From: Chinchilla lanigera
Taxonomy: Eukaryota > Chordata > Mammalia > Rodentia > Chinchillidae
Assembly: GCF_000276665.1 (NCBI RefSeq)
Contig: NW_004955484.1
Span: 290,446 to 354,445 of the forward strand
Reading direction: 5' to 3'
DNA: 64,000 bases
Program-made: the position numbers and the translations under genes
Part shown: piece after piece, positions 25,300 to 37,794 of the stretch
Position numbering within the stretch: position 1 is the stretch's first letter
Layout: every line of letters starts with the position of its first letter
The notes under the pieces: generated by a model
The model's input: the letters and a program-made list of their open reading frames with translations, nothing else
Database searches by the model: none
Told to the model about the DNA's origin: nothing

Positions 25300-26060
25300 A
25301 TTGGATTTTCACAGATGCCCTTTATAACAACATCAAATGAATTCTACACTATTGGTAGGAACATAAACTAGTAAAAGTACTTTGGAAATCAGTATGGAAA
25401 CGCCTTTAAAACCCCAAACTCGAGATTCCATTTGACTCAGCTACGTATTCCCCTTCTAGAAATCTTTCTAAAAGACTTAAAGGTGTTGTATTGCACGGAT
25501 CCATCCATCCCCATATCTACAGAAGCATAATTCATTACAATTAAAACTTGGGAGTGGCTCATACATCCATTAACAGATGAAAGGATTCAAAACTGTACTA
25601 ATTACACAAAATGGAGTATTGGTCTGCAGTAAGGAAAGATAAATTTGAGCCATTTGTAGGAAAATAATATTCATCTTGAGATCATAATATTAAGTGAAAT
25701 AAATCAGCCCTATGAGTTTAAATATCACTTGGTTTCTCTTAAATGAGAAGGTCAAAGTATAAATCAAGAGCAAACTAAAAGGTAGACAATAGGAATTAGG
25801 GAGATTGGTCCTTCTCCCAAAGGGTAAGAGAATCAAGAGAAGGAAGGAGATGGGAGGTAGGGAAGGGAAAAAAATGAAAACAGGAATAAGAGGTGTTATG
25901 TGTGCACTGGCTCCATGCAAGGAAGTGAACATTATGTCCTGCAGGCATGTGCAAAAAAAAAGGAAAGGGATCAAGAGATGGAGAAGAGGGAGGGGGAGAA
26001 GGGAAAGGGGATGAAAAAGGAGCAAAGCTGCATTGTGTATGTGTACTGATTCTCCCAAAG
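25300..26060 (+). mobile_element. L1 3' end, plus orientation
   Basis: Follows L1 ORF2/3' text: TACTTTGGAAATCAGTATGG (25377), CTCAGCTACGTATTCCCCTT, the CATCTTGAGATCATAAT block and a purine-rich 3' part. It lies next to a minus-strand L1. Confidence 0.75.
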
Positions 26061-26274
26061 GAATGTAAATAACTATATACTAAAAACATCTACTAATTGA
26101 AAGAGTTCTCTCTAGTTCTTAGTATGTTTAGCTCTATTATAGGTAGGATGTTGAATTGCTACCCACTTTTCATATATTTACTGAAAAAAATTATTTCCAC
26201 ATTCATAAATAAATTAAATACAGTAATATTTTATAAGATTGTGTCTGTAACGCAATCTTAAAAGAGAGATTTAG

Positions 26275-26434
26275 AGCCAGGTGTGGTGGCCCATGCCTGT
26301 AATCCCACACTGGGGAGGCTGAGGCAGGAGGATCATTGTGAGTTCAAAACCAGCCTGGGCTACAAAGTGAGCTGAAGGCCAGCCGGAAGTGCATAGCCTT
26401 ACCTTGTCTCAAAAAAGCCAAAAAAAAAAAAAAG
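26275..26434 (+). mobile_element. B1-type SINE
   Basis: Starts GCCAGGTGTGGTGGCCCATG, contains GGCTGAGGCAGGAGGATCAT and the duplicated middle, and ends in an A tail. It is followed after 14 bp by another B1. Confidence 0.95.
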
Positions 26435-26448
26435 GAAGACAGATTTAG

Positions 26449-26592
26449 GCCAGGCATGGTAGTGCATGCCTGTAATCCCAGAACTCAAGAGGGTGAGGCA
26501 GGAGGATCACTGCAAGTTCGAGGCCAGGGTGGGCCACATAGTGAGTTCATGTCCAGCCTGAACTGCATAGTAAAAAATCTCAAAAAAAAAAT
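26449..26592 (+). mobile_element. B1-type SINE, tandem neighbour
   Basis: Starts GCCAGGCATGGTAGTGCATG and carries GTGAGGCAGGAGGATCACTG and a CTCAAAAAAAAA tail. The same orientation and the short gap suggest insertion of one B1 into or behind the tail of the other. Confidence 0.95.
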
Positions 26593-28662
26593 CAAAGATT
26601 GCTTTAACATTCACATCCTTTGCACTCTTGAGAAAATACCTAACAATTTCCATCTATGATTTCTGACATCAAAAACAATCCCAGCAGGAAAGGAAATTTC
26701 AGACCCATCTATGTTAAAAACAAAATGAGAAGAAATTGGAAAAAAGATGTCACCAGTTAATCTGGGGTAACCTCATATCTGCTACCTGTAGGTCTTCTAT
26801 TCATATATTATTTATTTTTCCTTTTTCTCAAAGTTTGTCCTCCTGTAAAGACATGGCTAGATATAAAACTTCCAACATCTCTAGTTTCTATGAGAAAATT
26901 TAAAAAGATGTTTCTTTTGCTCCTAGCTCTCTACAAGAAATGCAGACATGTCTTGTTTTAAGGAACACTAATAATTTCACTCAAGTCAGAAAGCAGATCA
27001 TCCCCAAAACTTTGATCTCAACTTTCCATCTAGATCTCCCTAGTTGATCCCCTTCTTCTGGCATAGAGTAATATCACTTGCTATGCAAGCAAGTCCTCAC
27101 TGTTAGCCCTTGTTTTATATCAAAGGTTGCATTACTGGTCTTTAAGTTTTTAACTTATTTTGAAGCTTTTGATTGAAACATAAAGCTTAAATTATTTTTC
27201 AACCTTAAATTACAAGTACCCAGCTGTGATGCTCTGAAGAGTCATCTCCATATCCCGTTCCTCTGCTCATAAGGTCCCCCGTGTAGGATTCTACATCAAT
27301 GAGCCCCTTATTTACCCAGTGTATGTTACTGGCAGAGAAAAATGGTATGTGTTTAAGGGCACTGAACTTTAAAAGAGGCAGATTTCCCATCTAGAGAGAA
27401 GGATATTTACTAATTTCCAGTCATTGCTCTCTTTACTGAGGAAATCTGGTAGAAAATAGCCTTTATGATCTCCTGTGACAATGAACTTTGACCATAAAAG
27501 TAGAGTTAGGTGGCAAAGAAGGTCCGATACTCAATGATTGCTTCATTGTGAAGCCAGAGGTTAATGAGTGGGCCTCTACATGCTGGACACTGTGTGTAAA
27601 TTCTCAGCACTGATGTCACTGCCTTCTTCTCTGTGCTCATGGTCACAGGAAGCGAACGTTCTAGCAATGCAGTTGCAGAGTGATTGACACTTTGAGGAGA
27701 TAATCCTTCTGTGGGGGGCTGTGCCATGCATTTTATACAGGATATGTGCAGCAGCAGCCTGGGCCTTTCTTCCTAGAGCCCAGCAGCAGCCACCTCCCAC
27801 TGGTGACAACCAAAAACATCACACATTGCTAAATTACGGGGAGGAGATGACTTGGGATGGAGAATCATTGCTCTGAAGAAATAGGTGTTGTGCACTTAGG
27901 TTCACAGCAGGGAGTTTGGGGATAGGAAATTTTAAGGGATAGAACGGTAGTGATCCTAGGCAGAGCAGACTGATTCCCAGGGATAGCAGCAAGTGGAATA
28001 AGGAAGAGAAGGGAAGCCAGCCTGGAGTGAGGCGCAGAGCACACTGTGAAAGCCTCAGATGGTGAACAGAGCTCCTCTACAGTCATGAAAAGTCACCACG
28101 CTCCCTGCATGCCTCCCGATTTTATACTCTCATCTCTTCGCACGTAATTTTTCTCTCCACAACACATCCGATGTCATCTTCACTTGACTGCATGACCGTG
28201 GCAGACAGGAAGTAGAGATGATAAACACCAGAGATGGCGAAACAGCCCCAGACGGTTTTATACAATGTATGTATAATTTTTATTGGCAGGATCATCTTTG
28301 CTTCTTAACCAAGCAGCTTCTGCTCTGTGTGCCCCTGTACCTACTGAGTGGTCAGATCCTCTCTTCTTCTGTGGAGCCTCCTCAATAAAATTTTATTCTA
28401 GGGTGTGCTTTCAATATAAACAGGTACTCCTTCTATTTTCATTTTAAGTTTTAGAAATACTAAAAGGGCACACAATCCATCTACCTATACGCTGACTTTA
28501 GGAAAGTGAACCATCTATGAATGGATGCGTGTGCTCATTTTATTCCCTGCTGAAAATACGCTTGTGTGTGTTTATAAACAATGTTCAAATTTTTAAATTC
28601 TGACTTAGCATCTTAATACACTGAATATAAGAGCCAGTATGGCTCATTGGTTTAAAGTCAAC

Positions 28663-28686
28663 TACACACACACACACACACACACA
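28663..28686. repeat. (CA)n microsatellite
   Basis: About twelve CA units. Confidence 0.95.
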
Positions 28687-29117
28687 TACAAGCACACACT
28701 AAAAACATTAAAAGTTGAAATCTGTTTAATCAAGTTGACTTTTGGTTTTATTAATGTTTTGATCTTACTGCAGGTCTAACAGTAGGAAATTCACATGAAT
28801 TCCAAACAATTTTGTGCAGCATCGAAGTTTACCTATGTGGATAATGAGATGTGGAAATTTAGGAACGTTTGAATACATTGAGGAACCAATAAAATAGAAA
28901 ATCTGAGTAGTTTCTCCCAAAAGCCTAATAGCATTTGCCTTCTTCATATTTATCACAGATTTTGCATTTTGTAGAGGTACTGGTTTGTTGACTGACTGAA
29001 AGAAAATTTCCAACCTTACTTATGTTTTTTTACAGTAGAAGTCTGATCAACTGTCCTGCCATAGAAACGTAATACTTTAGTGACATTGCTTTCCTCAGAC
29101 ATGTTCACAAAACATCA

Positions 29118-29285
<168 letters not shown>

Positions 29286-29549
29286 CTAAAATTATCCTGA
29301 TTAATATAATTCTAACATAAATAATAATTCTTCTTGCATTTCAACACCAAGATGTTCCAAGCTAAACTGGTACATTTACCAAAGAGTGTGTATCCAACTG
29401 CTTATGTGAACATATAAAGCATACTAACACCTTAATGTCTCTTGCAGACATTGAAATATAGGATATAAAACACAAATTATATGAAAAATAATATAAATCT
29501 GGAATGTAGTTGGAGATTTTTAACTTTAATGGACACTCCATCTACTTAT

Positions 29550-30520
29550 CGACTGAAATGGTTAGTTCATTAATATATTTTTTAATTCATTGATTGTGTA
29601 ATGACTGAATCTGGGCACATAGCTGAGCATTTTTCTATTTACTGGTTTTTCTCATGTGATTTCTTATATTTCTGTTCCCTCTTGGCTGCCTCATGGTGGT
29701 CTATGCATATTGTTTTGTATTCGACTTTATTTTCCCTATTAACTTTTTATCTGAGTCTGTTCATTATATTTTAATGTTCACTTCATGAATTACAAAATGC
29801 ATCTTTCACTCCTCATGGGCTACTTATATTTTATGTTGTCTAACAGTATAAAATGTGTGGACTGGGGATATAATTCGGCAGCCCAGCTCATGCCTCGCAA
29901 GCACGAGGTTGTCAGTTCGATTCCTGGTACCAAAAATAAAATAAAATGTCAGAAGCTTGCTATTGGTTAAATTATTCATTACCTCTTCACTCACATACTT
30001 GTTTTTTATGCTAATGTTATCTTATATTTAAATCCATCTATTTTTAAACTGTGCAATATAATGAAATAGTGAATTTTATTTTTGTAATGAAAAACAACTT
30101 AAACACTAGGTTTTTATATTCATCAGTACAACTATAATTTCTGGACTACTTGATACTTTTGTGAATGCCAGAGTTTTCATCTGACATTATTTCTCTTTAG
30201 CCTAGAGAATTTCTTAGGACTTTTCATTTCAGATTTGCACTTTGATATTCATAGTTCTCATGTATTTGCTTAAAATTCTTTCTTTGTTTATTATAATTAT
30301 TTTTACCTTTAAGTCTTTAAACATATTAGTAATCATTGCTTTGATGCTTTTGCCTGGTAATTTTTTTCCTCAGTGTCCCAGGGTTTGTCTAAAAATTACT
30401 TTTGATTTCTGGACTTTAGAGCAAAGTACACTCTTCTGAAATATTTAGTAAATGGTAATATTCTGGATATGACACACATTGTAAAGAACATGAATTTTGT
30501 TGCTCTTCCTTGAGAATTTC
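29550..30520 (-). mobile_element. Very old L1 remnant
   Basis: Scattered phrases such as TTTGCCTGGTAATTTTTTTC (30350) and the following 'CTGGATATGACACACATTGT' resemble the complement of an old L1M 3' region. Divergence is high and the limits are rough. An ID SINE sits inside. Confidence 0.4.
29859..29945 (+). mobile_element. ID-type SINE
   Basis: GGACTGGGGATATAATTCGG at the start, GTCAGTTCGATTCCTGGTAC at the B box, and an AAAAT tail. ATAAAATGT lies on both sides as a likely short target duplication. Confidence 0.9.
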
Positions 30521-30899
30521 ATTTCTATTTTTATGGGCACGTGGTTAAATCACAGCCTTCACAGGTTACTGATGAATTTTGCTTTGGTGATTGGCTGTAA
30601 ATGTATTTTGAAAATGAAGGAATACCTAATTATATATTGGTGTAAAGAGAATGGTAACTGACTCACGTGTAACAGATTTCTCTGTTTTCTTCTACTATGC
30701 AAATAAGATGGACATGACTTACAATCAATTAAACTCAAAAGGGCTTTGAACTTAATTAGCATTCAGGATTACTTTGTACCACATTCCCTCAAAAACTACC
30801 TTTTGTATTTCTTCATTGGACTAAGCTGGTATGGATACACTGAATGATTAATTTAAGAAAATAAAATTTATCCTGAAAAAAGAAATCATGAGACAATCA

Positions 30900-31118
<219 letters not shown>

Positions 31119-32339
31119 CTAAATCATTAAAAAGAATAAAGATTGATATGATATAAAGATATACTAAATGCTGTAACTAATGGCATTTCCTGATGACTTT
31201 TTTGAAAAAAATGTATCATCATTTAGCTTTAGATACATTTTTCTTTGAGCAGAGAAGAAACCAGCAATTTAAATTTAATTTAAGTACTATCACTAAAAAA
31301 TGTATTGAGAGCAGTTCATATATGCAATTTCTTTAAAAATAATTTTTGAAACAAATTGATGTCAAAACAGAAAACGCAGTCATTAACATAACAAAGCCAA
31401 ACATTTAAAATTATGAAATGCCCCATTAAAACCTTATGGAATGTTACGTAAAGGCATGGATTTTTCTCATGTATTTGCTGACTGAAATGTACTAACTGTT
31501 GGTTAAACATTAGGCCTGGCATGGTACTCCCTCACCATGGTTGAAGATTTATTTGGAGGCCTGTGTTTCCTCTTCCATTTAAAGATGTGGCTATTTATTT
31601 GGAGGCTCCAGAAAGAACACTGAAAGATCTTCATGCCTCAAGTGAATATTACACTAAAACAGTTTCCCTTAGCCAAATGCATCTTTTTCTATGATAAATG
31701 TTCAGCTACCAGCTCCTTCTCAGAGTTAAGACTAAACATGATGGCAAGGAGCTCAAGCAAGGAGCAGACAGAACATTTAGCCGAGGATTTGAAGAAAAAT
31801 AACTGAGGCAGGCAGCCGATATGTCTTTGGAAAAAATTGCAGCGAAAAAATTATAGACATTTGAGAATCAGGAAACTAGAAGACTGCAAGTAACGTCAGA
31901 TCAGTAGACTCCTCGGAGATGTGTGATCATTTTTCTGTTGACTTTCAGACCTTTAAACTGTCACCATGAGCCCCACTGAGAATCCGGTCCTTTTCCTAAT
32001 TTTCCCCTTACTTCCTAATGTCAGCCTTCATTGTATCTTACTAGCAGATTACCCTGGCTAATGCTGACAGTCTCTCTCCTCACATTACCAGACTGGCTAA
32101 TCAGCCATGTAAAAAGAAGAAGAAAGAAAGATAAAGAAAACAAACAAATTGGAAGTGCAAGTAGTACATGAACATATTAATATTGAGTTTTCATTTTGTA
32201 TTTGGATGATTAACTCATTACCAAAAGGTCAGTTTTACTGGAAAAATGTACTAGATATATGTTAATGCACAGTTGAAAAGATTACAAAGAGTGATCAAAA
32301 ATACAGTCAGTAATTAATTTTTCTAAAAAACTTATCACA

Positions 32340-32870
32340 GTGGAAGACACATTGCCAGGAACGATGGTCTCAGTGTGCTCAAAGCGAGGGGGAGTACCTT
32401 GGGTAGCTTGAGGAGGATTAATGACAACGTTTCCTTTACTGTAATAAATATTTTTATTTAAACATTTACCATAGTTCTCATTCACCCTTCATTAATCAAA
32501 TGTTTAAAACACTTCAAGGTATCCTCATCCACCTGCTCACCAGGCCTGTCTACGAACATTGTGAGACTTCTGGCTCTTCCCCAAAGTCAGAATGACCGTG
32601 AAAGGCAAATACATGAACTGATTCAGGACACGGAGGCAGCCAGGACAGCACAACTAACAGCTTCCCAAAGGGCACTTCCAGAACGGCTTGAAAAAGTAGC
32701 AAGAAAAACAGCTAAATGTATTAGAACTGAGAGAGGGTACTTTAAGGGGGATTAATGCCAATGAGTCTTTTGCTGCAACATTTTTAAAAATAAAGCGTAA
32801 ATATTCAACCTCGTGTTTGATCACATTGCCTATGTTCATAGACAGAAAAGCAGTCATCGTTCCTAACTAT
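32340..32870 (+). mobile_element. Direct pair of mariner-like 3' ends
   Basis: Two stretches share the order GGATTAATG-C/A-CAA, TTTACTG or TTTGCTG, and an ATTTTTA-rich run followed by AACC or TACC: 32425-32490 and 32750-32815. Between them a 64-codon frame (32561-32755) ends with a transposase-like tail of Lys-Cys-Ile and Gly-Tyr-Phe-x-Gly-Asp, reminiscent of mariner-type C-termini. It lacks the catalytic part and is a broken remnant at best. Confidence 0.5.
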
Positions 32871-33639
32871 GAAATCATATTTGCTCATCTAAATTTCCTA
32901 TCTTCACTATGAAGCAGAAATTCCTGAATATTTAGCGATCATGCACCTTGGGTACATCCAAAACTTTTTACAGAGTACTAAATAATGTAAATAACTTATG
33001 AGAGTGAATTTCAAAAGTCGTGTAAAATAAAAATTTTACATTACAATTAAAAACTCCTGGAAATCTGTTAGAACACTCCATCTTCTGCTTTAGAAGCCCT
33101 TACTGAAGCGACCCAGTAATCATCTTTCCATGCGCTGGCATAAATCCTCAGCTGATGAAAACAGATTTTATAACATTCCCTTTTATCTGCAGTTACAGCC
33201 TCCTTGTCATTGCAAACTGCTAATGTATTGAGACCTGAAATGCTAAATTTAATAATATTTTCCTGTTTTTCTTCCTATAGTTCTTACTGTGACCTCAGAC
33301 TCTAAATTGTTCTCTCCCTTTCAGTCTCGCTATTTCAGCCTGTACCTCCTGTGCCGTAGGAGTGTGAGGGTCATCAATCTGAGGAAAACTCTGCACCTAA
33401 CAGTACCGTCCTCCCCTGTCCATCGGCCTTTGGAGTGTACCAAGGGTTCTCAAGTCTGGATCAAAGGGTTTAGGGGATTCGTGGGTCCTATTGGCCAAAA
33501 GTGTGACATTCTTTCATGTTCATCATCATTTTAATTTGTGTACTACTTGCTGCCTATCTCTTTGGAGATTTTGCTTCCTGGTTGTATTACCGTTGGGCTC
33601 ACCTATGACTTCAATGATTGTCATTCTTTCTGTTTCCCA

Positions 33640-34060
33640 TTTTCAGCTCTATTTAGGTAAAACTGACAAACAAAAATTGTATATATTTATATGTCATGCG
33701 TGCCACATGATACTTTGAGGTCTGTATTCATTGTGAAATGATTATTATCGTAGCCTCACCAGTGACCATATCCCTCACCTCACAGAGCTACTGGGAGGGG
33801 CGCAAACAAGGAAGATCTCCAGTTATTGCAATACAATTATTTTAATGCACTATTATTGACTGTAACTGCCAGGTTGCATTCTTCGGCCAACATCTTCACA
33901 CTCCCCCACCTCCAGCCCTCAGCAGCCATTCTTGTACTTTCTGTTTCCATGTGTTCAACTGTTTTAGATTTCACATATCAATGAGATGATAAAGCATTTG
34001 TCTCCATATGTTTAGCTTATTTCACTCAGCATAAGGTTTTCCATCATCTCATAGAGATCC
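33640..34060 (-). mobile_element. L1 3' end, minus orientation
   Basis: Follows the complement of the L1 3' part: TTGTATATATTTATATGTCA near 33677, ACCATATCCCTCACCTCACA near 33763, and TAGCTTATTTCACTCAGCAT near 34013. It meets an opposite L1 piece at about 34063. Confidence 0.75.
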
Positions 34061-34064
34061 CCAT

Positions 34065-34204
34065 AATTATTGAGGCCTTATTCACTATAGCCAAGATATA
34101 AATACAACTTAAATATTCACTGACAGGTAAATATAAAAGGATAAAGAAATGTATACACACGCAGACACACACACACATACATATGTGTATATATATATAC
34201 ATAC

Positions 34205-34248
<44 letters not shown>

Positions 34249-34400
34249 GTATATAATGGAACATTTTTCAGCTTTAAATAAAAAAGAAAATCCTGCCATT
34301 TATGGCAAGGACTACCATGGGGAGGAGCACACCAAGCAGAATGACATAAATACTCAGCAACAGTGAATAATCAGTTCCATGCTGAACTGGGTATGTTAAC
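34065..34400 (+). mobile_element. L1 ORF2 end, plus orientation
   Basis: TTATTCACTATAGCCAAGAT opens the piece; TATAATGGAACATTTTTCAG and AAGCAGAATGACATAAATAC follow in L1 order. CA/TA simple sequence has expanded within it. Confidence 0.75.
34150..34255. repeat. (CA)n/(TA)n compound microsatellite
   Basis: Alternating purine-pyrimidine tract within an L1 remnant. It yields spurious Ile-Tyr open frames on both strands. Confidence 0.95.
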
Positions 34401-34439
34401 GATAAACACACTGCTCTGGAGAGCTGGAAATGAGAGGTG

Positions 34440-34560
34440 CTCACTTACACACTCTGCATGAGCTGTGTTATCCAGTCATCACAGTAGCCCCATGAGATTG
34501 GCTTTATTGGCACCATTTCAAAAGAGAGAAGGCAAAGACAGAGAGTAATTGCTGAACCAT
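34440..34560 (-). mobile_element. MIR SINE remnant
   Basis: CACTCTGCATGAGCTGTGTT, CATCACAGTAGCCCCATGAG and GCACCATTTCAAAAGAGAGA follow the complement of MIR. Confidence 0.6.
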
Positions 34561-35535
34561 TTGTTCATTTGACAAATCAAAGATTCATCTAGGTTCTGTG
34601 TCTAGAAAACTAACGACCTGGAACCTGAAGTTACCTCCCTCCCCACCTACAAACCTTACAATTTTCACACTGTTACTGTCTGATTTTCATTCATAAATAT
34701 AACTAAATTCTTAGGGGTAGATGAGATTTATGAGGGGCCAAGAAAGATGGGATTGGAGGGGTCAAAGACCACATGAGGCTATCCTGGAAAAGGGCGGGAA
34801 AAAGGGTTCGAGGAAACTGATTTAGGAAAGAAATGAATCTTGTATTAAGTGGATGGAGAGTAAATAAGAGAATTGTTTAACTGGAATTGAAAGGTCCAAA
34901 GGTCACACTAAAATCGCAACATTTTCATGGGCGATGTATACGACTTAATATTCATATGAAACACATTTTTAAAATAATGTGGAACTTTAGTCCTGGAACT
35001 GGATAAAACCAGGGGTGAGCATTAACGAAGTAGTTTCATTGCACAGATGTGTTAGAATCTTCTCTAATATCGACAAAAATACACCCAAATATCGGTGGTA
35101 GGAAACAGTGTGTTGGGACAGAGATGAGGGCTGCATCGGTGAGGTCTGACCAGAGCACGCGGTCCTTGGCTCCAAGCAGAAGGTCTGTGAGGGACAAGGG
35201 AGCAACAACAGGTAGCAGAGCTGCTTAAACGGAGGACAGTCATGAAGGAAGCAGTGTTTCTTACAGGTTAGCTTCCTTCATGAAGATGAATACTCTGGGT
35301 TATTTATTGCATGGTTAGAAGATATGGAGAGATGGCAAGCTGGGCACCGAGTGAAAACTCCTGCACACTTTGTCCAAGGAGAAGGTCATCCGTACTGGAT
35401 AGGACTCCCTCTAAGGCAGAAGGGGAGGAATCTTAGATATCCCGACCTCTTGAGACATTCTAAAGGGAGAAAAATATAAATCCTCAGACAGAATTTAGGA
35501 GACTTATAAAAGAAAGTATTAAGATATTTTTTCTT

Positions 35536-35718
35536 GCCAGAAAAACAAACAGTGGCACACACTTGTGATTTCAGCTACTTCGGACACTGAGGCAGAAAGT
35601 TGCAAGTTCAAATTCAGTTGAGACAAGTTAGGTAGACCCTGTCACAAAGTACAAATAACAAGAGATGAGGACGTAGCTCAGGAGGAGACGCCTCTGGTTT
35701 GGATCCCCAATCTCACAC
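35536..35718 (+). mobile_element. B1-ID dimeric SINE, old
   Basis: B1-like half (AGTGGCACACACTTGTGATT, CACTGAGGCAGAAAGTTGCA) followed by an ID-like half (GAGGACGTAGCTCAGGAGGA, GGTTTGGATCCCCAATCTC). Both halves are strongly diverged. Confidence 0.8.
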
Positions 35719-36218
35719 ATGAGAAACTGGTTTCCTGATTCCTTCTTCAGCTACTGAATCAACCATTCCCAGCAGCAGCCTTTTCTAATTTTCAATTATC
35801 CCCACAGGCGAACTGTCAACAATTCGTGAAAAAGAGCCACACAGAATAGTCACTTTCAGAAATGAAGTCATATTTGTATTAGCTCTTTTTCATGCTGAAA
35901 TGAAGCTTAGGTGTCACTTGCCCTTTATAAGGATAAACCCTGTGCATTCACAGAGGATCACAATGAATCCTCACTGTGCAGTTATCCCATTAAGGCCAGG
36001 GGGAGAGTCGGAAAGCAATCAAGGCTTTGAACAAAGCTCAGTGCAAATTGACCTTGTTCTTTTCTCCAGGCAAAAGCACCCCCGTGACTTCCAGACTGTG
36101 ACATGCTTGCTAAGCATGCCGTCCCTCGGCGCCTTGGTGGAACTGAAATCCGCCGGAGCTGGTTGAGTGGGCGCACAGTGCACCACCGACAGCGGGATGG
36201 ATGCCTCAGTTTACTTAC

Positions 36219-36416
36219 CTTGCTGATTTACAAGCCGTGACTTCTTGCAATAGTAAGCAAGCTCCTGTTCGCAGTGTTCCGCACGGTTAATCGTGGCCTG
36301 GAGTTGCTCCATGCTGGCTGTGTACTCGAAAATCCCAGCATATGGGTGATCGGGATGAGTACGCCTGACTCTCGTGAAGTCAGAGCCGTTGTGCTGTATG
36401 ATGGCCCATGCAGTTT
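36219..36416 (-). CDS. Cntnap5: Cntnap5 window exon 5: fibrinogen-like region, middle
   Basis: This 198-bp exon is phase 1-1. The donor is a strong GTAAGT. The acceptor is a long pyrimidine run followed by ATACAAG, so position -3 is A, which is less common than C or T. After the split Glu codon the peptide starts TAWAIIQHNGSDFTRVRR; later blocks are YAGIFEYTASMEQLQAT, AEHCEQELAYYCKKSRLV and a terminal NQQ. The W-x-I-I-Q-H-(N) and the paired EHCEQ...YYCK cysteines match the Caspr fibrinogen-like domain. There is one N-glycosylation sequon (NGS). The antisense frame at 36274-36630 is a shadow of this exon and runs into intron. A 92-bp (AT)n tract lies about 570 bp upstream in the preceding intron. 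Confidence 0.95.
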
Positions 36417-36979
36417 CTTGTATGCAGAAATGGGGGAAGAAAGAGAGGAGACCATCACTAGTCTGCAAAAGTTAAACAAAGAAAATCAAAATCACCTTTT
36501 ATCTGAGTCAAAGTTTGCTAGTCATCTAACCTCTCTGAGAAGTAGATTCAACACAAATGGATCTTGGAAAATTTTCAGCTATAGTAAAGTAACTCTTTTC
36601 CCTGAAATGTACACTATCACCACGCACTGACAGTGATTTTATTTTCCTTTGTCATTTTATTTAGTAAGACCATATTTATCATGAAAACCATTAGAAAATC
36701 TGATTATTATTTTTTGTGATACATTTCATTTCACCAAATCCGATACTTTATTTTTTTAAAAACACACATCATCATGTTATTTTCCTTCAAGAGAGGAAAG
36801 TGCTGCCTGTTATAATTGCAGAACATTATTGATTGTTGGTATAGCCAGAATTCACTGATGTTACAACATGAGCAAGGATGTGTGCTGCAATGTGAAATAT
36901 TTTCTATTACAAAACGCAGGCAATTACTTTTTCATTCTTACAAAGTATTTATGTTACCAGCAAAAAGAGAGTAAATTCG

Positions 36980-36982
<3 letters not shown>

Positions 36983-37074
<92 letters not shown>
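36983..37074. repeat. (AT)46 dinucleotide tract
   Basis: Ninety-two bases of uninterrupted alternating A and T in the intron upstream of window exon 5, about 570 bp from its acceptor. It is self-complementary and likely unstable. The Ile-Tyr frame through it is not a gene. Confidence 0.97.
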
Positions 37075-37078
<4 letters not shown>

Positions 37079-37794
37079 CTCTCTTTCATCAACTTTTAAA
37101 CGGGTATACATCTGTTTCTTTTTAAATCAAATTTTCATACTCATTTTAGTACTCTGTGATCTGTATAGTTTGGCAGTGCAGTGGGAAGTTACTCTTTGGA
37201 AAGGGACAAATTGGACAGAGCCACTCAACTAACACTGAATGTAAAGTTTCAAGGCTGGTACCTGAGTGTATATAAACACTTCCATCACTCTGATTATCAA
37301 ATTACTCAGAAGAAAGTAAAACCCCACCGTGTGTGTAACAGAAGTTGCATGCATTTGTACCCATCCCCAACTTCCCCTTTTCACGCTTTATTTGCTCCAG
37401 TAAATGCAGGCAGAGGAACAGATTAATCAAAAGGCTTCTGGTTTAATAAATCACAAACAGAGTGGGAATTGTCAAAACTGTCCTACTTGTTTGCTGTTAA
37501 ATCACAACTCTTCTGTGGCACAGGAATATTGCACATTGGAAGAAAACGGTAATGGCTGATAGAGTTTTTCCACCTTTTTAAATTAACACATTCACAGGAC
37601 TCAAAAATGCAAACAAGATACGGAGATGGGCTTTGAAAATGTTCACTCCCACCCTCCTTCAGTCATCAGGAGGGCAAGGTCAGCTGCAGGAGACAGGGAA
37701 ACCTTGTTGCCTTCTGTGTGTGCACTGTTACTTTTTGGGAAACCACAGCTAATATTTTTATTTCCTCCTTGCATCCCAGCTCCCCCTAGAGCAG

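Noticed and set aside
36274..36630. 118-codon plus-strand frame
   Set aside because: It is the antisense shadow of Cntnap5 window exon 5, continued into intron.
36868..37125. Ile-Tyr repeat protein
   Set aside because: Translation of a (AT)n microsatellite; the same holds for frames at 34044-34299.
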